From contig CAIQZX010000190.1 in assembly GCA_903876445.1 (NCBI GenBank), positions 1 to 37,333 of the forward strand: a DNA stretch of 37,333 nt. The letters run 5' to 3'. The translations under genes were made by a program, and so were the position numbers. Below, in pieces: positions 20,374-28,849 of this stretch. Every line of letters starts with the position of its first letter. The first letter of the stretch is position 1. The notes under the pieces were generated by a model. That model made no database searches. It was not told the DNA's origin and saw nothing but the letters and a program-made list of their open reading frames with translations. The DNA comes from an uncultured Pseudomonadota bacterium (lineage in GTDB: Bacteria; Pseudomonadota; Gammaproteobacteria; Methylococcales; Methylomonadaceae).

Positions 20374-21239
20374 AAGCCTAAGCCGTACCACGCATTTAAT
20401 TTATCGCCCCACAACAAAGCAATCCATCCAGCTATAGCTAAATAAGGACCAAACGGAATAGGAGTTTCACGTTTTTGTTTATTTAGAGAAATAAGCGTTA
20501 GTCCTAGCATTACGCCTACTAGGGAAGATAATAAAACGATTAGTCCTAAATAATGCCAGCCAATCCACGCGCCTAACATGGCTAATAATTTAAAGTCACC
20601 GTATCCCATACCTTCTTTTCCGGTGAATAATTTAAAACCATGATATACCGACCATAAAGTTAAATAACCCGCCACAGCACCAATAATACTGGATTCACTA
20701 TCGATAAAAACGTTAAATAAACTTAAAATCAATCCCAACCAAACCATCGGTAACACAATTACGTCGGGTAATAATTGATGATTTAAATCGATACCACTCA
20801 ATGCAATTAACGACCATGTTAAAACTAAACCTGCCACGGCTTGTTCATTGCAACCAAAATGCCAAGCCACCACCATTGATGCTAAAGCAGTTAATAATTC
20901 AACAAATGGATAACTCAATGAAATTGGTGCATGACATTTCGCGCATTTTCCGCGTAATAATAAATAACTTAAAATTGGTACGTTATGTCGCGCTAAAATT
21001 GATGTTTTACAATGTGGACAAGCCGATTTTGGTAATGCTAAATTAAATATTTCAACGGTGTCGCTATTTTCAATTCGTAAATAATCGAAACAATCGTATC
21101 GCCATTTTTTTTGCATCATGATAGGCAACCGATAAATCACCACGTTTAAAAAACTGCCTACCAGTAATCCGATAACTCCCATCAACATTGTGAATGGAAT
21201 CGGTGTGCTAAATAACGTTAAATCACTAAAAAAATTCAT
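20370..21239 (-). CDS. pilD: Type IV prepilin peptidase / N-methyltransferase
   Basis: PilD cleaves prepilin leader peptides and methylates the new N-terminus; it also serves type II secretion. The ATG at 21239 (a TTG lies one codon earlier) gives 289 residues and many membrane segments. The cytoplasmic zinc motif has Cys74, Cys77, Cys99 and Cys102. The catalytic aspartates are Asp151 in SGIDLNHQLLPD and Asp215 in GMGYGDFKLLA. It follows pilC with a 1-base overlap (TGATG). Confidence 0.97.
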   Translation of the reverse strand: MNFFSDLTLFSTPIPFTMLMGVIGLLVGSFLNVVIYRLPIMMQKKWRYDCFDYLRIENSDTVEIFNLALPKSACPHCKTSILARHNVPILSYLLLRGKCAKCHAPISLSYPFVELLTALASMVVAWHFGCNEQAVAGLVLTWSLIALSGIDLNHQLLPDVIVLPMVWLGLILSLFNVFIDSESSIIGAVAGYLTLWSVYHGFKLFTGKEGMGYGDFKLLAMLGAWIGWHYLGLIVLLSSLVGVMLGLTLISLNKQKRETPIPFGPYLAIAGWIALLWGDKLNAWYGLGL

Positions 21240-22471
21240 CAATGAATCGCCGAGCCAAGTTTGAAAATCGGCAAATACATTGCCACAATTAAACCGCCGA
21301 CCAATATGCCTAAAATCATCATAATCATGGGTTCCATTAAACTGCTTAAATTATCAACTAAATTATCCACTTCTTCTTCATAAAAATCGGCAACTTTCGA
21401 CAGCATCGCGTCTAACGAACCAGATTCCTCACCAATTGCTATCATTTGCACAACCATATACGGGAATAATCCTGATTCTTGAATTGCAAATTGCAAACGT
21501 TGACCAATGATTACTTCCTCCCGCGCTTTCAAAACAGCTTCTTTATAAAGGAGATTTCCACACGTTCCTGCTGCTGATTCTAATGATTCCACTAACGGCA
21601 CTCCAGCAGCGGACATTGTTGCCAATGTTCTTACAAATTTTGAAATAGCGGATTTCGCCATAATGCTACCAACAACGGAAATGTTTAAAATTTGTTGATC
21701 TAAAAAATAATTAAACGGTTTTGACGTTTTTTTGAAAAATTTAAATGTAAAAATCAATCCAATAATGAGTCCGCTGATAAGCCACCAGTAATTTTGCATC
21801 CAATTAGACATGGCAATAACCATTTTGGTGAATATCGGTAAATCTGCGCCGAAACTTTTAAATAAATCTTCAAAAACAGGCACAACAAAAACCAATAAAA
21901 TTGCCGTGACAATAAAAGCAATAATCATCACCGAAATGGGATATGTTGTTGCTTTTTTGATTTTCTTTTTCATCAATTCGTTTTTTTCTTTATAAGTCGC
22001 AATTTTTTCTAATAATGTTTCCAATACGCCGGCTCGTTCACCCGCCTCAATCAAATTACAAAATAATTCATCGAAATATAGCGGATGTTTTTTCAAGGCT
22101 TGCGTTAAGCTATTACCGCTTTCAACATCGATTTTAATGACTAAAAGTAAATCGCGCACACTATGATTTTCATGTTTACGTCCAATAATATCCAATGCTT
22201 GTACAATCGGAATACCTGCATTTAACATTGTGGCTAATTGACGTGCAAAAATTGCAATATCTGACGGTTTTATTTTTGGCGGGCGTTTAGCAAAAAGAGA
22301 TGTATTTTTCTTCTTAATGCGTGTGACGATTATTCCCAGTCGCCGTAATTCATTACGCGCCACTTTTTCGTCAATGGCAATAAGAATACCGGATGTCATA
22401 CGTCGTGTTTTATCTTTACCTGTCCATGCAAATTCAACATTCTTTCCCGATTTATTTTTAACATCAATCAT
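21239..22471 (-). CDS. pilC: Type IV pilus inner-membrane platform protein PilC
   Basis: PilC is the membrane platform on which the PilB/PilT ATPases act to build and retract the pilus. The 410 residues show two T2SSF repeats: IFARQLATMLNAGIPIVQALD with NLIEAGERAGVLETLLEKI, and KFVRTLATMSAAGVPLVESLE with MIAIGEESGSLDAMLSKVA. Three hydrophobic segments are visible (about 185-205, 235-255 and 380-402). pilB, usually just upstream, is absent; the decarboxylase gene is there instead. It could in principle be a type II GspF, but the pairing with pilD and the N-terminus favour PilC. Confidence 0.95.
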   Translation of the reverse strand: MIDVKNKSGKNVEFAWTGKDKTRRMTSGILIAIDEKVARNELRRLGIIVTRIKKKNTSLFAKRPPKIKPSDIAIFARQLATMLNAGIPIVQALDIIGRKHENHSVRDLLLVIKIDVESGNSLTQALKKHPLYFDELFCNLIEAGERAGVLETLLEKIATYKEKNELMKKKIKKATTYPISVMIIAFIVTAILLVFVVPVFEDLFKSFGADLPIFTKMVIAMSNWMQNYWWLISGLIIGLIFTFKFFKKTSKPFNYFLDQQILNISVVGSIMAKSAISKFVRTLATMSAAGVPLVESLESAAGTCGNLLYKEAVLKAREEVIIGQRLQFAIQESGLFPYMVVQMIAIGEESGSLDAMLSKVADFYEEEVDNLVDNLSSLMEPMIMMILGILVGGLIVAMYLPIFKLGSAIH

Positions 22472-23904
22472 TTTTTTGATTTATTTTTTTTTCCAAATAA
22501 TTCAACTGATTCAATCAAAATATCAATATCACTCGTCGTTGTGCGATGATTCACAATGGCGGCTCGAATTGCTATCTGTCCATTGAGTGTTGTAGAAGAT
22601 GGCGCAATGATGCCGGCTTCTTGCATTTGAATGACAATTTCCGCGTTCACTTGATTGGCATTTTCACAGCAAAAACGAAAACAAACGATATTCAACGCGA
22701 CAGGCGCGAGCAATTCTAATTCAGCGGAATGTTCAATTTTTTGTTTTAAATAATTCGCTAATTCACAGGTATGCTCAATTACTTGTCCGAGTTTTTCGTT
22801 TCCGTAAACGCTTAATGTGAACCACGTTTTTAATGCTCGAAATCCGCGTGATAAATCCAATCCTAAATCACACGCCCAGGGTGAATTTGCAGATAAACCG
22901 CGTTCCTGTCGTTGTAAATAGGCAGCCGGCGATGCAAATGTTCTTTGATGAATATCGCCATTTCTAATCAGAATAAAACCTGCGTCATAAGGTACTTGCC
23001 CCCATTTGTGAAAATCGAAAGCAATTGAATCAGCTAATTCAATTCCCGCTAAACGTGGCGCAATTTTTTTTGATAACTTTGCTAACGCGCCAAATGCGCC
23101 ATCGATATGAAACCAAATTTTTTCACGTTCACACAGCGCGGCGATTTTTTGTAAATCATCAATTGCACCAATATCAACAGTTCCAACTGTAGCAACAACT
23201 AAAAATGGTTTTTTACCTTCTTTTTTGTCAGAAAGAATTGCCTTTTCTAACACTAAAATATCCATTTCATAATTTTCATTAACTGAAATTTTCCGTAAAG
23301 CGTTTGTGCCAAGACCTGAAATATCCAAGGATTGAGCGACACTAATATGTGCGGCAGTCGAAGTGTATGCCGTCAATTCTGCCGCTTTTTGCAAACCATT
23401 TTGGCGAGTTTCTATGCCTAAAACGTTTGTTTTTGCACATAAACAACCAATTAGATTTGCCATTGATGTCCCCGTAACAAACAAGCCGCTTGCCGTTTCC
23501 GGAAAACTAAATAAATCACGCACCCAGCGCATGACTTGACGCTCTATTTCCACAGGCGCTTGATTGCGCCCGCCTAAATTTGCATTCAATCCCGCTGCAA
23601 GCATTTCTGCCAACATTCCAACCGGTGTGCCGCCGCCATGAACCCACCCCATAAACCGTGGATGAGCGTTACCGACCGCGTAAGGCAAAATGTTTTGCAT
23701 AAAATCGGCGTGTGCCTCTTCTAAATTTTTTTCAGTTAAAGCCGAATGCAAATGCGCTTGAATGTTGGCAGGCATGGGTTGCCAAACATTTCGCGTGTTT
23801 AAATTTTCTGTGTAATCCAGCATATCATCAAGCATTTTATGTGCTTGTTTTCGGAAGGATTTCCAATCGGCAGGGTCTAAAGATTTTTCAACTGTTTCAA
23901 GCAT
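22468..23904 (-). CDS. PLP-dependent group II amino acid decarboxylase, substrate unknown
   Basis: This is a member of the aromatic-L-amino-acid/glutamate decarboxylase family, which converts an amino acid to an amine and CO2. The ATG at 23904 gives 478 residues. Family features are NAHPRFMGWVHGGGTPVGMLAEML, FVTGTSMANLIG, WFHIDGAFGALA with the PLP-ring aspartate, and FDFHKWGQVPYDAG with the PLP lysine Lys300. The HIDGAFGA form differs from the HVDAAYAG of animal aromatic decarboxylases, so the substrate cannot be named. The gene overlaps the CYTH gene by 8 bases and pilC by 4. Confidence 0.88.
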   Translation of the reverse strand: MLETVEKSLDPADWKSFRKQAHKMLDDMLDYTENLNTRNVWQPMPANIQAHLHSALTEKNLEEAHADFMQNILPYAVGNAHPRFMGWVHGGGTPVGMLAEMLAAGLNANLGGRNQAPVEIERQVMRWVRDLFSFPETASGLFVTGTSMANLIGCLCAKTNVLGIETRQNGLQKAAELTAYTSTAAHISVAQSLDISGLGTNALRKISVNENYEMDILVLEKAILSDKKEGKKPFLVVATVGTVDIGAIDDLQKIAALCEREKIWFHIDGAFGALAKLSKKIAPRLAGIELADSIAFDFHKWGQVPYDAGFILIRNGDIHQRTFASPAAYLQRQERGLSANSPWACDLGLDLSRGFRALKTWFTLSVYGNEKLGQVIEHTCELANYLKQKIEHSAELELLAPVALNIVCFRFCCENANQVNAEIVIQMQEAGIIAPSSTTLNGQIAIRAAIVNHRTTTSDIDILIESVELFGKKNKSKK

Positions 23905-24376
23905 TGTCGCGCCATTGGTTATAAGGATTTTTTGCAAGGTTGTTATTGTAATAACGCACATCTTGCGTCACTTCAATGCCAATCCAATCCGGCTTTGCAA
24001 ACCTTTCGTTTTGCTGGGCTAATTCAATTTCCGCGACAATCAAACCGGCATTGTCGCCTTCAAATTCGTCAATTTCCCATAAGTGATTTTCGTGTGTAAC
24101 AAAGTGGCGCGTTTTTGCAATAACCGGTTTCAAACATAACGTATCAAGAATTTCCTGAGCATCAGAAAATGGAATTTCATATTCATATTCATGACGTTGC
24201 GTGCCAATTGTCGCACTTTTGATATTCAACCAGGCTTGATTATCACTGATTCGAACACGAATTGAACTGGTCGATTGCGAACATAAATAACCTTGGCGAT
24301 AAATAACAGAATGGCTGACATTTTCACGCCAGCCATCGTTTGCGAGTAAAAACTTGTGTTCAATTTCCAGTGCCAT
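23897..24376 (-). CDS. CYTH / triphosphate tunnel metalloenzyme family protein
   Basis: The ATG at 24376 gives 159 residues starting MALEIEHKFLL. The ExExK signature (Glu4, Glu6, Lys8) defines the CYTH family of triphosphate tunnel enzymes, which hydrolyse tripolyphosphate or related triphosphates with a metal ion. Other tunnel residues are visible: Arg40 and Arg42 in IRVRIS, Lys53, EYEYEIP, EIDEF at 101-105 and AEIELA at 115-120. The short single-domain form resembles bacterial inorganic triphosphatases more than the two-domain YgiF. It lies 1 base after the CDGSH gene and overlaps the decarboxylase start by 8 bases. Confidence 0.88.
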   Translation of the reverse strand: MALEIEHKFLLANDGWRENVSHSVIYRQGYLCSQSTSSIRVRISDNQAWLNIKSATIGTQRHEYEYEIPFSDAQEILDTLCLKPVIAKTRHFVTHENHLWEIDEFEGDNAGLIVAEIELAQQNERFAKPDWIGIEVTQDVRYYNNNLAKNPYNQWRDNA

Positions 24377-24377
24377 T

Positions 24378-24617
24378 TTATACCTGACGTGAATGCTTGC
24401 CGTCGCAATAGGGAGCATTTTCTGTTTTACCACAAGCACATAAATATGCTTTTTTAGTTTCTTCCGCGACAAATTTTAAAGAGCGTTTATCGGTGTCAGC
24501 AGTTTTGTGTGCGCCATCGCAAAGTGGCATTTCACCGCTTAAACCACAACTACACCAACTATAAGTTGTTCCTTTTTCAATATCGATGGCGATTGGCGCG
24601 TTATATTTATCAGTCAT
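24378..24617 (-). CDS. Double CDGSH iron-sulfur domain protein
   Basis: The ATG at 24617 gives 79 residues with GGA about 10 bases upstream; the open frame starting at a TTG at 24629 is less likely. Two CDGSH-type 2Fe-2S motifs follow each other: Cys22, Cys24, Cys33, His37 in the first and Cys60, Cys62, Cys71, His75 in the second. Proteins of this kind are small redox-active iron-sulfur carriers, as in the mitoNEET/Miner2 group; their bacterial role is largely unsettled. It is first in a six-gene run and is divergent from the heme-sensor kinase. Confidence 0.93.
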   Translation of the reverse strand: MTDKYNAPIAIDIEKGTTYSWCSCGLSGEMPLCDGAHKTADTDKRSLKFVAEETKKAYLCACGKTENAPYCDGKHSRQV

Positions 24618-24654
24618 TTTGTTTTCCAAGCAGTTTAAAAATTAAGAAGGGTGT

Positions 24655-24660
24655 ATTATA
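24655..24660 (-). promoter_or_regulatory. Candidate -10 element for the CDGSH-to-sbcB run
   Basis: A perfect TATAAT lies on the - strand at 24660-24655, 37 bases before the CDGSH ATG. At the expected -35 distance the sequence is only ATTATT; a TTGACT directly abuts the -10 and is too close to act as a -35. The site may therefore depend on an activator. Confidence 0.4.
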
Positions 24661-24794
24661 AGTCAAATTACGTTCAGAATAATTGATATTCATCTAAACG
24701 CTACAAATTGAATTATATAGGTGTTGTAAATACTTTTCATTATTTGCTCCAAAAATAGTTAAAAGTAGCGTTCATTTAAGTGAGCGACTAGAAT

Positions 24795-24824
24795 TTGACA
24801 AAACATTTTTTTAAATTGTGAAAT
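24795..24824 (+). promoter_or_regulatory. Candidate promoter of the hybrid kinase gene
   Basis: A consensus -35 TTGACA (24795-24800) is followed after 18 bases by TGAAAT (24819-24824, 4 of 6 matches). The start site would be near 24831, about 22 bases before the ATG. The 223-base region it shares with the divergent CDGSH gene shows no other gene. Confidence 0.4.
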
Positions 24825-24852
24825 AAATTTGTGGAGTTAGATTCGCTGAACT

Positions 24853-27588
24853 ATGAATAAATTTACAAAATCATCACTTTCCATTCGCTTTACTCTAACA
24901 ACTCGCAAACATTTTTTGTTTGCCGTACTTTGGTGTTTATCGATTGGAGCTTCGTTGATGGTGAATATCTATCAGGTAAATAAATATACATTACTTACAG
25001 CGACAGCCACAATTCGCGCCCACATTCAAGAAGATATTATTATTCGAAACTGGGCAACATCACACGGCGGTGTTTATGTTTCGCCGACTGGCAATACGCC
25101 TTCTAATCCTTACTTGAAAGTTCCAGAACGTGATGTCGTTACCACAACCGGTAAATTCCTTACACTTATGAATCCTGCTTACATTTTGCGTGATATGCAG
25201 GAAAATTTTAATGACGGATTTAAAAATCATTTAACGAGTTTAAAACTCATGAATCCACGAAATGTACCGGATGCTTGGGAAATTAAAGCCTTGAATTATT
25301 TTGAATTAGGTAATAAAGAATTGCTTGAAATTCAAGAAATAGATAACGAACCTTATTTACGTCTTATGGTTCCGTTATTTATAGAGCAAGGTTGCTTAAA
25401 ATGTCATTTAGAGCAAGGCTATAAGCTGGGCGATGTGCGTGGCGGAATTAGTTCAACAATTTCATTATCACCTTACTATTCTCAAGCTAAACAACGTATT
25501 GATGTATTGATTTATTCGTATGTTTTTGTTGGATTTCTTGGATTATTCGCGCAATTATTCGCTTATCGACATTCAAAACGACTGAATAAAAAACGACAAT
25601 TTGCAGAAGAAAAACTAAAATTGAATGAACGTCGTTCCCTTTTATTGCTAGATTTAACGTTACGTTCGAGTGAACTTACTGAAATTGAATTATTACGGGA
25701 ATTTTTAGAGCAAGCTGAGAAATTAACAGATAGTGCCGTATCTTATGTGCATTTTGTGAACGAAGATCAAGAAACAATTATACAGGGTGCATTATCGAAG
25801 CAAACATTACAAAATTTCAATGCAGTTTTTGATGACTATTGTCCAGTTTCTTCCGCTGGAATTTGGTTGGATTGTTTCACAGAAAAAAAAGCCTTTGTTT
25901 ACAATGATTCATTTGAATTGGCGATGAAAAGCAATTTTCCAGACATATTTCAGCGTTTAATAAATGTCCCAATTATGGAAGGCGACAACATTTGCTTAGT
26001 TATGGGAATGGGCAATAAAACCAGCGATTATAACGAAAGTGATTTGCACGAAGTAGAATTAGTTGCGACTTCATTGTGGTCACTTATAAAACGTAGGGGT
26101 GTCGAAACGGAATTAAAAAATTATCAGCAACATTTAGAAGATTTAGTTCAAATTAGAACAGTTCAACTTTTAAATGCAAAGGAAGCGGCTGAAGCAGCAA
26201 ATGTGGCAAAAAGTACATTTATCGCGACGATGAGTCATGAATTACGCACGCCGCTAAATGCTATTTTAGGTTTTTCGGAATTGATGAGTTTGGATGCAGC
26301 CGCCACAAAAAAACAAAAAGAAACGCTTGGCATTATCAATCGTAGTGGCTCACATCTACTTAGCATGATTGATGATGTGTTGGATATTTCAAAAATTGAA
26401 GCGGGACGACTTGAGTTAGACAAACGTGCTTGTGATTTTTTCAAACTTTTACAAGATATTAGTGAAATGATTGCTGTCAGAGCTACGAAAAAAAATCTCA
26501 GTTTTAATTTAGAAGTCGATGAAAATATACAGCAATTCGTTAAAATCGATAGCGTTAAAATCCGGCAAATCCTTATCAATTTATTAGGCAATGCGATTAA
26601 ATTCACCGCGCAAGGTGGTATTACGTTACGCGCTATTTCTAAAGATTTAACACCAACAATCTCATTGATAACAATTAAAATAATTGATAGCGGTATTGGT
26701 ATTGCGACTCATGAAATAGATGAATTATTCAAACCATTTGTACAATTAACACAAGAAAATTCGGATACAAAAGGAACTGGTTTGGGATTGGTTATTTCAA
26801 AATCCTTAATCGAGTTGATGGGTGGAAAAATCAATATTAGTAGTGAATTTGGTGTGGGTTCAACATTTACCATTGAATTACCCGTTGAATTAGTGAATTC
26901 AAGAGAAATTGTTTTAGAAGAAAATTATCGAATCGTAAAAAGTCTTGCGCCGAATCAACCGGAGAGGCGATTGCTAATTGTGGATGATAATTTAGATAAT
27001 CGCCGATTATTGATGGCATTGCTTGAAAACATTGGTTTTCAAATACGAGAGGCTGAAAATGGTCAAGAAGCAATTGATGCTTTCAGACAATGGCAGCCGC
27101 ATTTAATTTGGATGGATATGCGAATGCCGATCATGAATGGTTATGACGCAACAATAAGAATTCGGCAATTAGAAGGTGGAAAAAGAGTAAAAATTATTGC
27201 ATTGACCGCAAGTGCTTTTGTGGAGCAGCATCAAGATATTATTGCGGCGGGTTGTGATGCCGTATTACATAAGCCTTTTCATATTCGGGAAATTTTTTCT
27301 GCTTTAAGTAAACATCTTCATGTGAAATTTATTTATCAAGACGAATTTGATACAGAATCCCCGACGGCGGAATCTATTGTAAAAATTACGTCTGAAATGG
27401 TGGTGGAATCCTTACCATTAGAATTGCGGCAAAAATTGAATGATGCGGCATTAGAACTGGACATTGAAGAAATTGATGCCGCGATTATACAAATTCAAGC
27501 TATCGCACCAAATATAGCAGATAGCTTGGAAGAACTCGCAAAAAATTATCAATTTGACCACATTATTTCGTTACTTGGAGAAATTTAA
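24853..27588 (+). CDS. Hybrid sensor histidine kinase with periplasmic heme c-type (DUF3365-like) sensor and GAF domain
   Basis: The 911-residue protein has membrane segments at about 19-41 and 217-238 enclosing a periplasmic domain. That domain resembles DUF3365 (Tll0287-like) and holds CLKCH, with Cys181, Cys184 and His185 forming a c-type heme site. A GAF domain follows at about 265-415, with a short coiled coil at 415-455. The HisKA box (MSHELRTPLNA) has the phospho-acceptor His462. The ATPase domain has INLLGNAIKFT, DSGIGIA and GTGLGL. The receiver has Asp711/Asp712, phospho-acceptor Asp755 and Lys807. The last 80 residues form a helical tail with no Hpt-type histidine. No response regulator is adjacent. 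The likely stimulus is a redox or gas signal. Confidence 0.93.
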   Translation: MNKFTKSSLSIRFTLTTRKHFLFAVLWCLSIGASLMVNIYQVNKYTLLTATATIRAHIQEDIIIRNWATSHGGVYVSPTGNTPSNPYLKVPERDVVTTTGKFLTLMNPAYILRDMQENFNDGFKNHLTSLKLMNPRNVPDAWEIKALNYFELGNKELLEIQEIDNEPYLRLMVPLFIEQGCLKCHLEQGYKLGDVRGGISSTISLSPYYSQAKQRIDVLIYSYVFVGFLGLFAQLFAYRHSKRLNKKRQFAEEKLKLNERRSLLLLDLTLRSSELTEIELLREFLEQAEKLTDSAVSYVHFVNEDQETIIQGALSKQTLQNFNAVFDDYCPVSSAGIWLDCFTEKKAFVYNDSFELAMKSNFPDIFQRLINVPIMEGDNICLVMGMGNKTSDYNESDLHEVELVATSLWSLIKRRGVETELKNYQQHLEDLVQIRTVQLLNAKEAAEAANVAKSTFIATMSHELRTPLNAILGFSELMSLDAAATKKQKETLGIINRSGSHLLSMIDDVLDISKIEAGRLELDKRACDFFKLLQDISEMIAVRATKKNLSFNLEVDENIQQFVKIDSVKIRQILINLLGNAIKFTAQGGITLRAISKDLTPTISLITIKIIDSGIGIATHEIDELFKPFVQLTQENSDTKGTGLGLVISKSLIELMGGKINISSEFGVGSTFTIELPVELVNSREIVLEENYRIVKSLAPNQPERRLLIVDDNLDNRRLLMALLENIGFQIREAENGQEAIDAFRQWQPHLIWMDMRMPIMNGYDATIRIRQLEGGKRVKIIALTASAFVEQHQDIIAAGCDAVLHKPFHIREIFSALSKHLHVKFIYQDEFDTESPTAESIVKITSEMVVESLPLELRQKLNDAALELDIEEIDAAIIQIQAIAPNIADSLEELAKNYQFDHIISLLGEI

Positions 27589-27591
27589 TTT

Positions 27592-28335
27592 TTACATTTT
27601 TTCCAATTCTTGTTTAATCCATGTTTCGACTTCGGTGTTAATATCGGGAGCTTTTCGTCCTGTCGTTTCAATTGGCGCACCAATTTTCACTTTAATGGTT
27701 CCGGCATATTTCAAAAAGCTGTAACGTGACCAAAAATCCCCCGCATTATGTACGACGGGAATCACCGGAAAACCGGACTTTTGCGCTAATATCGCCCCAC
27801 CTGCATTAAACGGTAAAACTTCGCGTGCGCCGGCACGAGTACCTTCTGGAAAAATCAATACCCAAATGCCTTCGTTTAAGCGTTCTGTTCCTTCTGAAAT
27901 CAATTTTTTTAATGCCCCACGCTGATTGCTTCTATCAATAACAATCGATTTTAATAACAATAATGCCCAACCCCATAATGGTAAATATAACAATTCTTTT
28001 TTTAAAACTGCCGATTGTGTCGGCAAAATAACACGCAACGCTAATGTTTCCCATGCAGATTGATGATTACTCAAAATGATGGCGGCATTTTCAGGATTGA
28101 TGTTTTCTAAGCCTTCAACTTCATAACTCAGACCACAAAAAATCTTTGTCATCCAAACAACTAATACACACCACGACCGCGCAATTTTATAGCGTAATTC
28201 AAATGGCAACCAAAATAGCGCAAATAAAACCAAACCAATAATTGTCGCGGTTGAAAAAATGCAAATAAAAAGTAAAGCTGAACCAATGTAATTTTTTGGT
28301 CGATTATCGACAGGTGAGGAATTTTGCTGCGTCAT
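27592..28335 (-). CDS. plsC: 1-acyl-sn-glycerol-3-phosphate acyltransferase (PlsC family)
   Basis: PlsC acylates lysophosphatidic acid to phosphatidic acid at the inner membrane. The ATG at 28335 gives 247 residues; the frame upstream begins with a TTG. Hydrophobic segments cover about 18-45 and 52-68. The first acyltransferase motif reads NHQSAWE, with His91 and Glu96, so HX4E replaces the usual HX4D. FPEGTR is at 162-167. It overlaps the end of gmhB by 32 bases. The stop lies 3 bases from that of the kinase on the other strand. Confidence 0.92.
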   Translation of the reverse strand: MTQQNSSPVDNRPKNYIGSALLFICIFSTATIIGLVLFALFWLPFELRYKIARSWCVLVVWMTKIFCGLSYEVEGLENINPENAAIILSNHQSAWETLALRVILPTQSAVLKKELLYLPLWGWALLLLKSIVIDRSNQRGALKKLISEGTERLNEGIWVLIFPEGTRAGAREVLPFNAGGAILAQKSGFPVIPVVHNAGDFWSRYSFLKYAGTIKVKIGAPIETTGRKAPDINTEVETWIKQELEKM

Positions 28336-28849
28336 ATAAATTCTCAAAAAGTGAAAGTGAAGTTAAAAGTTGTGGATTATTTTGTAATGTTTTTGTACCG
28401 TTGCCGGTTTTGACTAAAACGGGAATTGCCCCGCCAGTTTGCGCGGCTTGAATATCGCGTAATGAGTCACCAATAAAATGAACATTTTTTAAATCAACGT
28501 CGTAATCTTTCGCAAATCTTTTTAATAAACCCGCTTTTGGTTTTCGGCATTCGCATTCATCATGGGTTTGATGCGGGCAAAAATAAATGGTTTCAATTTC
28601 GCCCCCAACGTTTGCCAAGTCATCACGCATTTTTTGATGAATTTTATTTAGCGTTTTTTCATCAAATAAACCACGCGCTAAACCTGATTGATTTGTAATA
28701 ACGACGACGCGAAAACCGTGTTGATTTAACAGCGCAATCGCCTCCAAACTGCCATCAAGCGGCAACCATTCGTCGGGCGATTTTATAAACGCTTCTGAAT
28801 CTTGATTTATTACGCCATCACGGTCGAGGAGAATATATTTTTGTATCAT
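28304..28849 (-). CDS. gmhB: D-glycero-beta-D-manno-heptose 1,7-bisphosphate 7-phosphatase
   Basis: GmhB removes the 7-phosphate in ADP-heptose synthesis for the lipopolysaccharide inner core. The ATG at 28849 (after a TTG) gives 181 residues of the HAD family. LLDRDGVIN holds nucleophile Asp9 and acid Asp11; ITNQSGLARG is motif II; the zinc loop has Cys91, His93, Cys99 and Cys101; KPKAGLL and HFIGDSLRDIQAA are motifs III and IV. The start overlaps the TonB-receptor stop by 1 base. It lies between that gene and plsC. Confidence 0.95.
   Translation of the reverse strand: MIQKYILLDRDGVINQDSEAFIKSPDEWLPLDGSLEAIALLNQHGFRVVVITNQSGLARGLFDEKTLNKIHQKMRDDLANVGGEIETIYFCPHQTHDECECRKPKAGLLKRFAKDYDVDLKNVHFIGDSLRDIQAAQTGGAIPVLVKTGNGTKTLQNNPQLLTSLSLFENLYDAAKFLTCR

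Noticed and set aside
24661-24668. TTGACT next to the -10 of the CDGSH gene as a -35 element
   Set aside because: It directly abuts the TATAAT with no spacer, so it cannot function as its -35.
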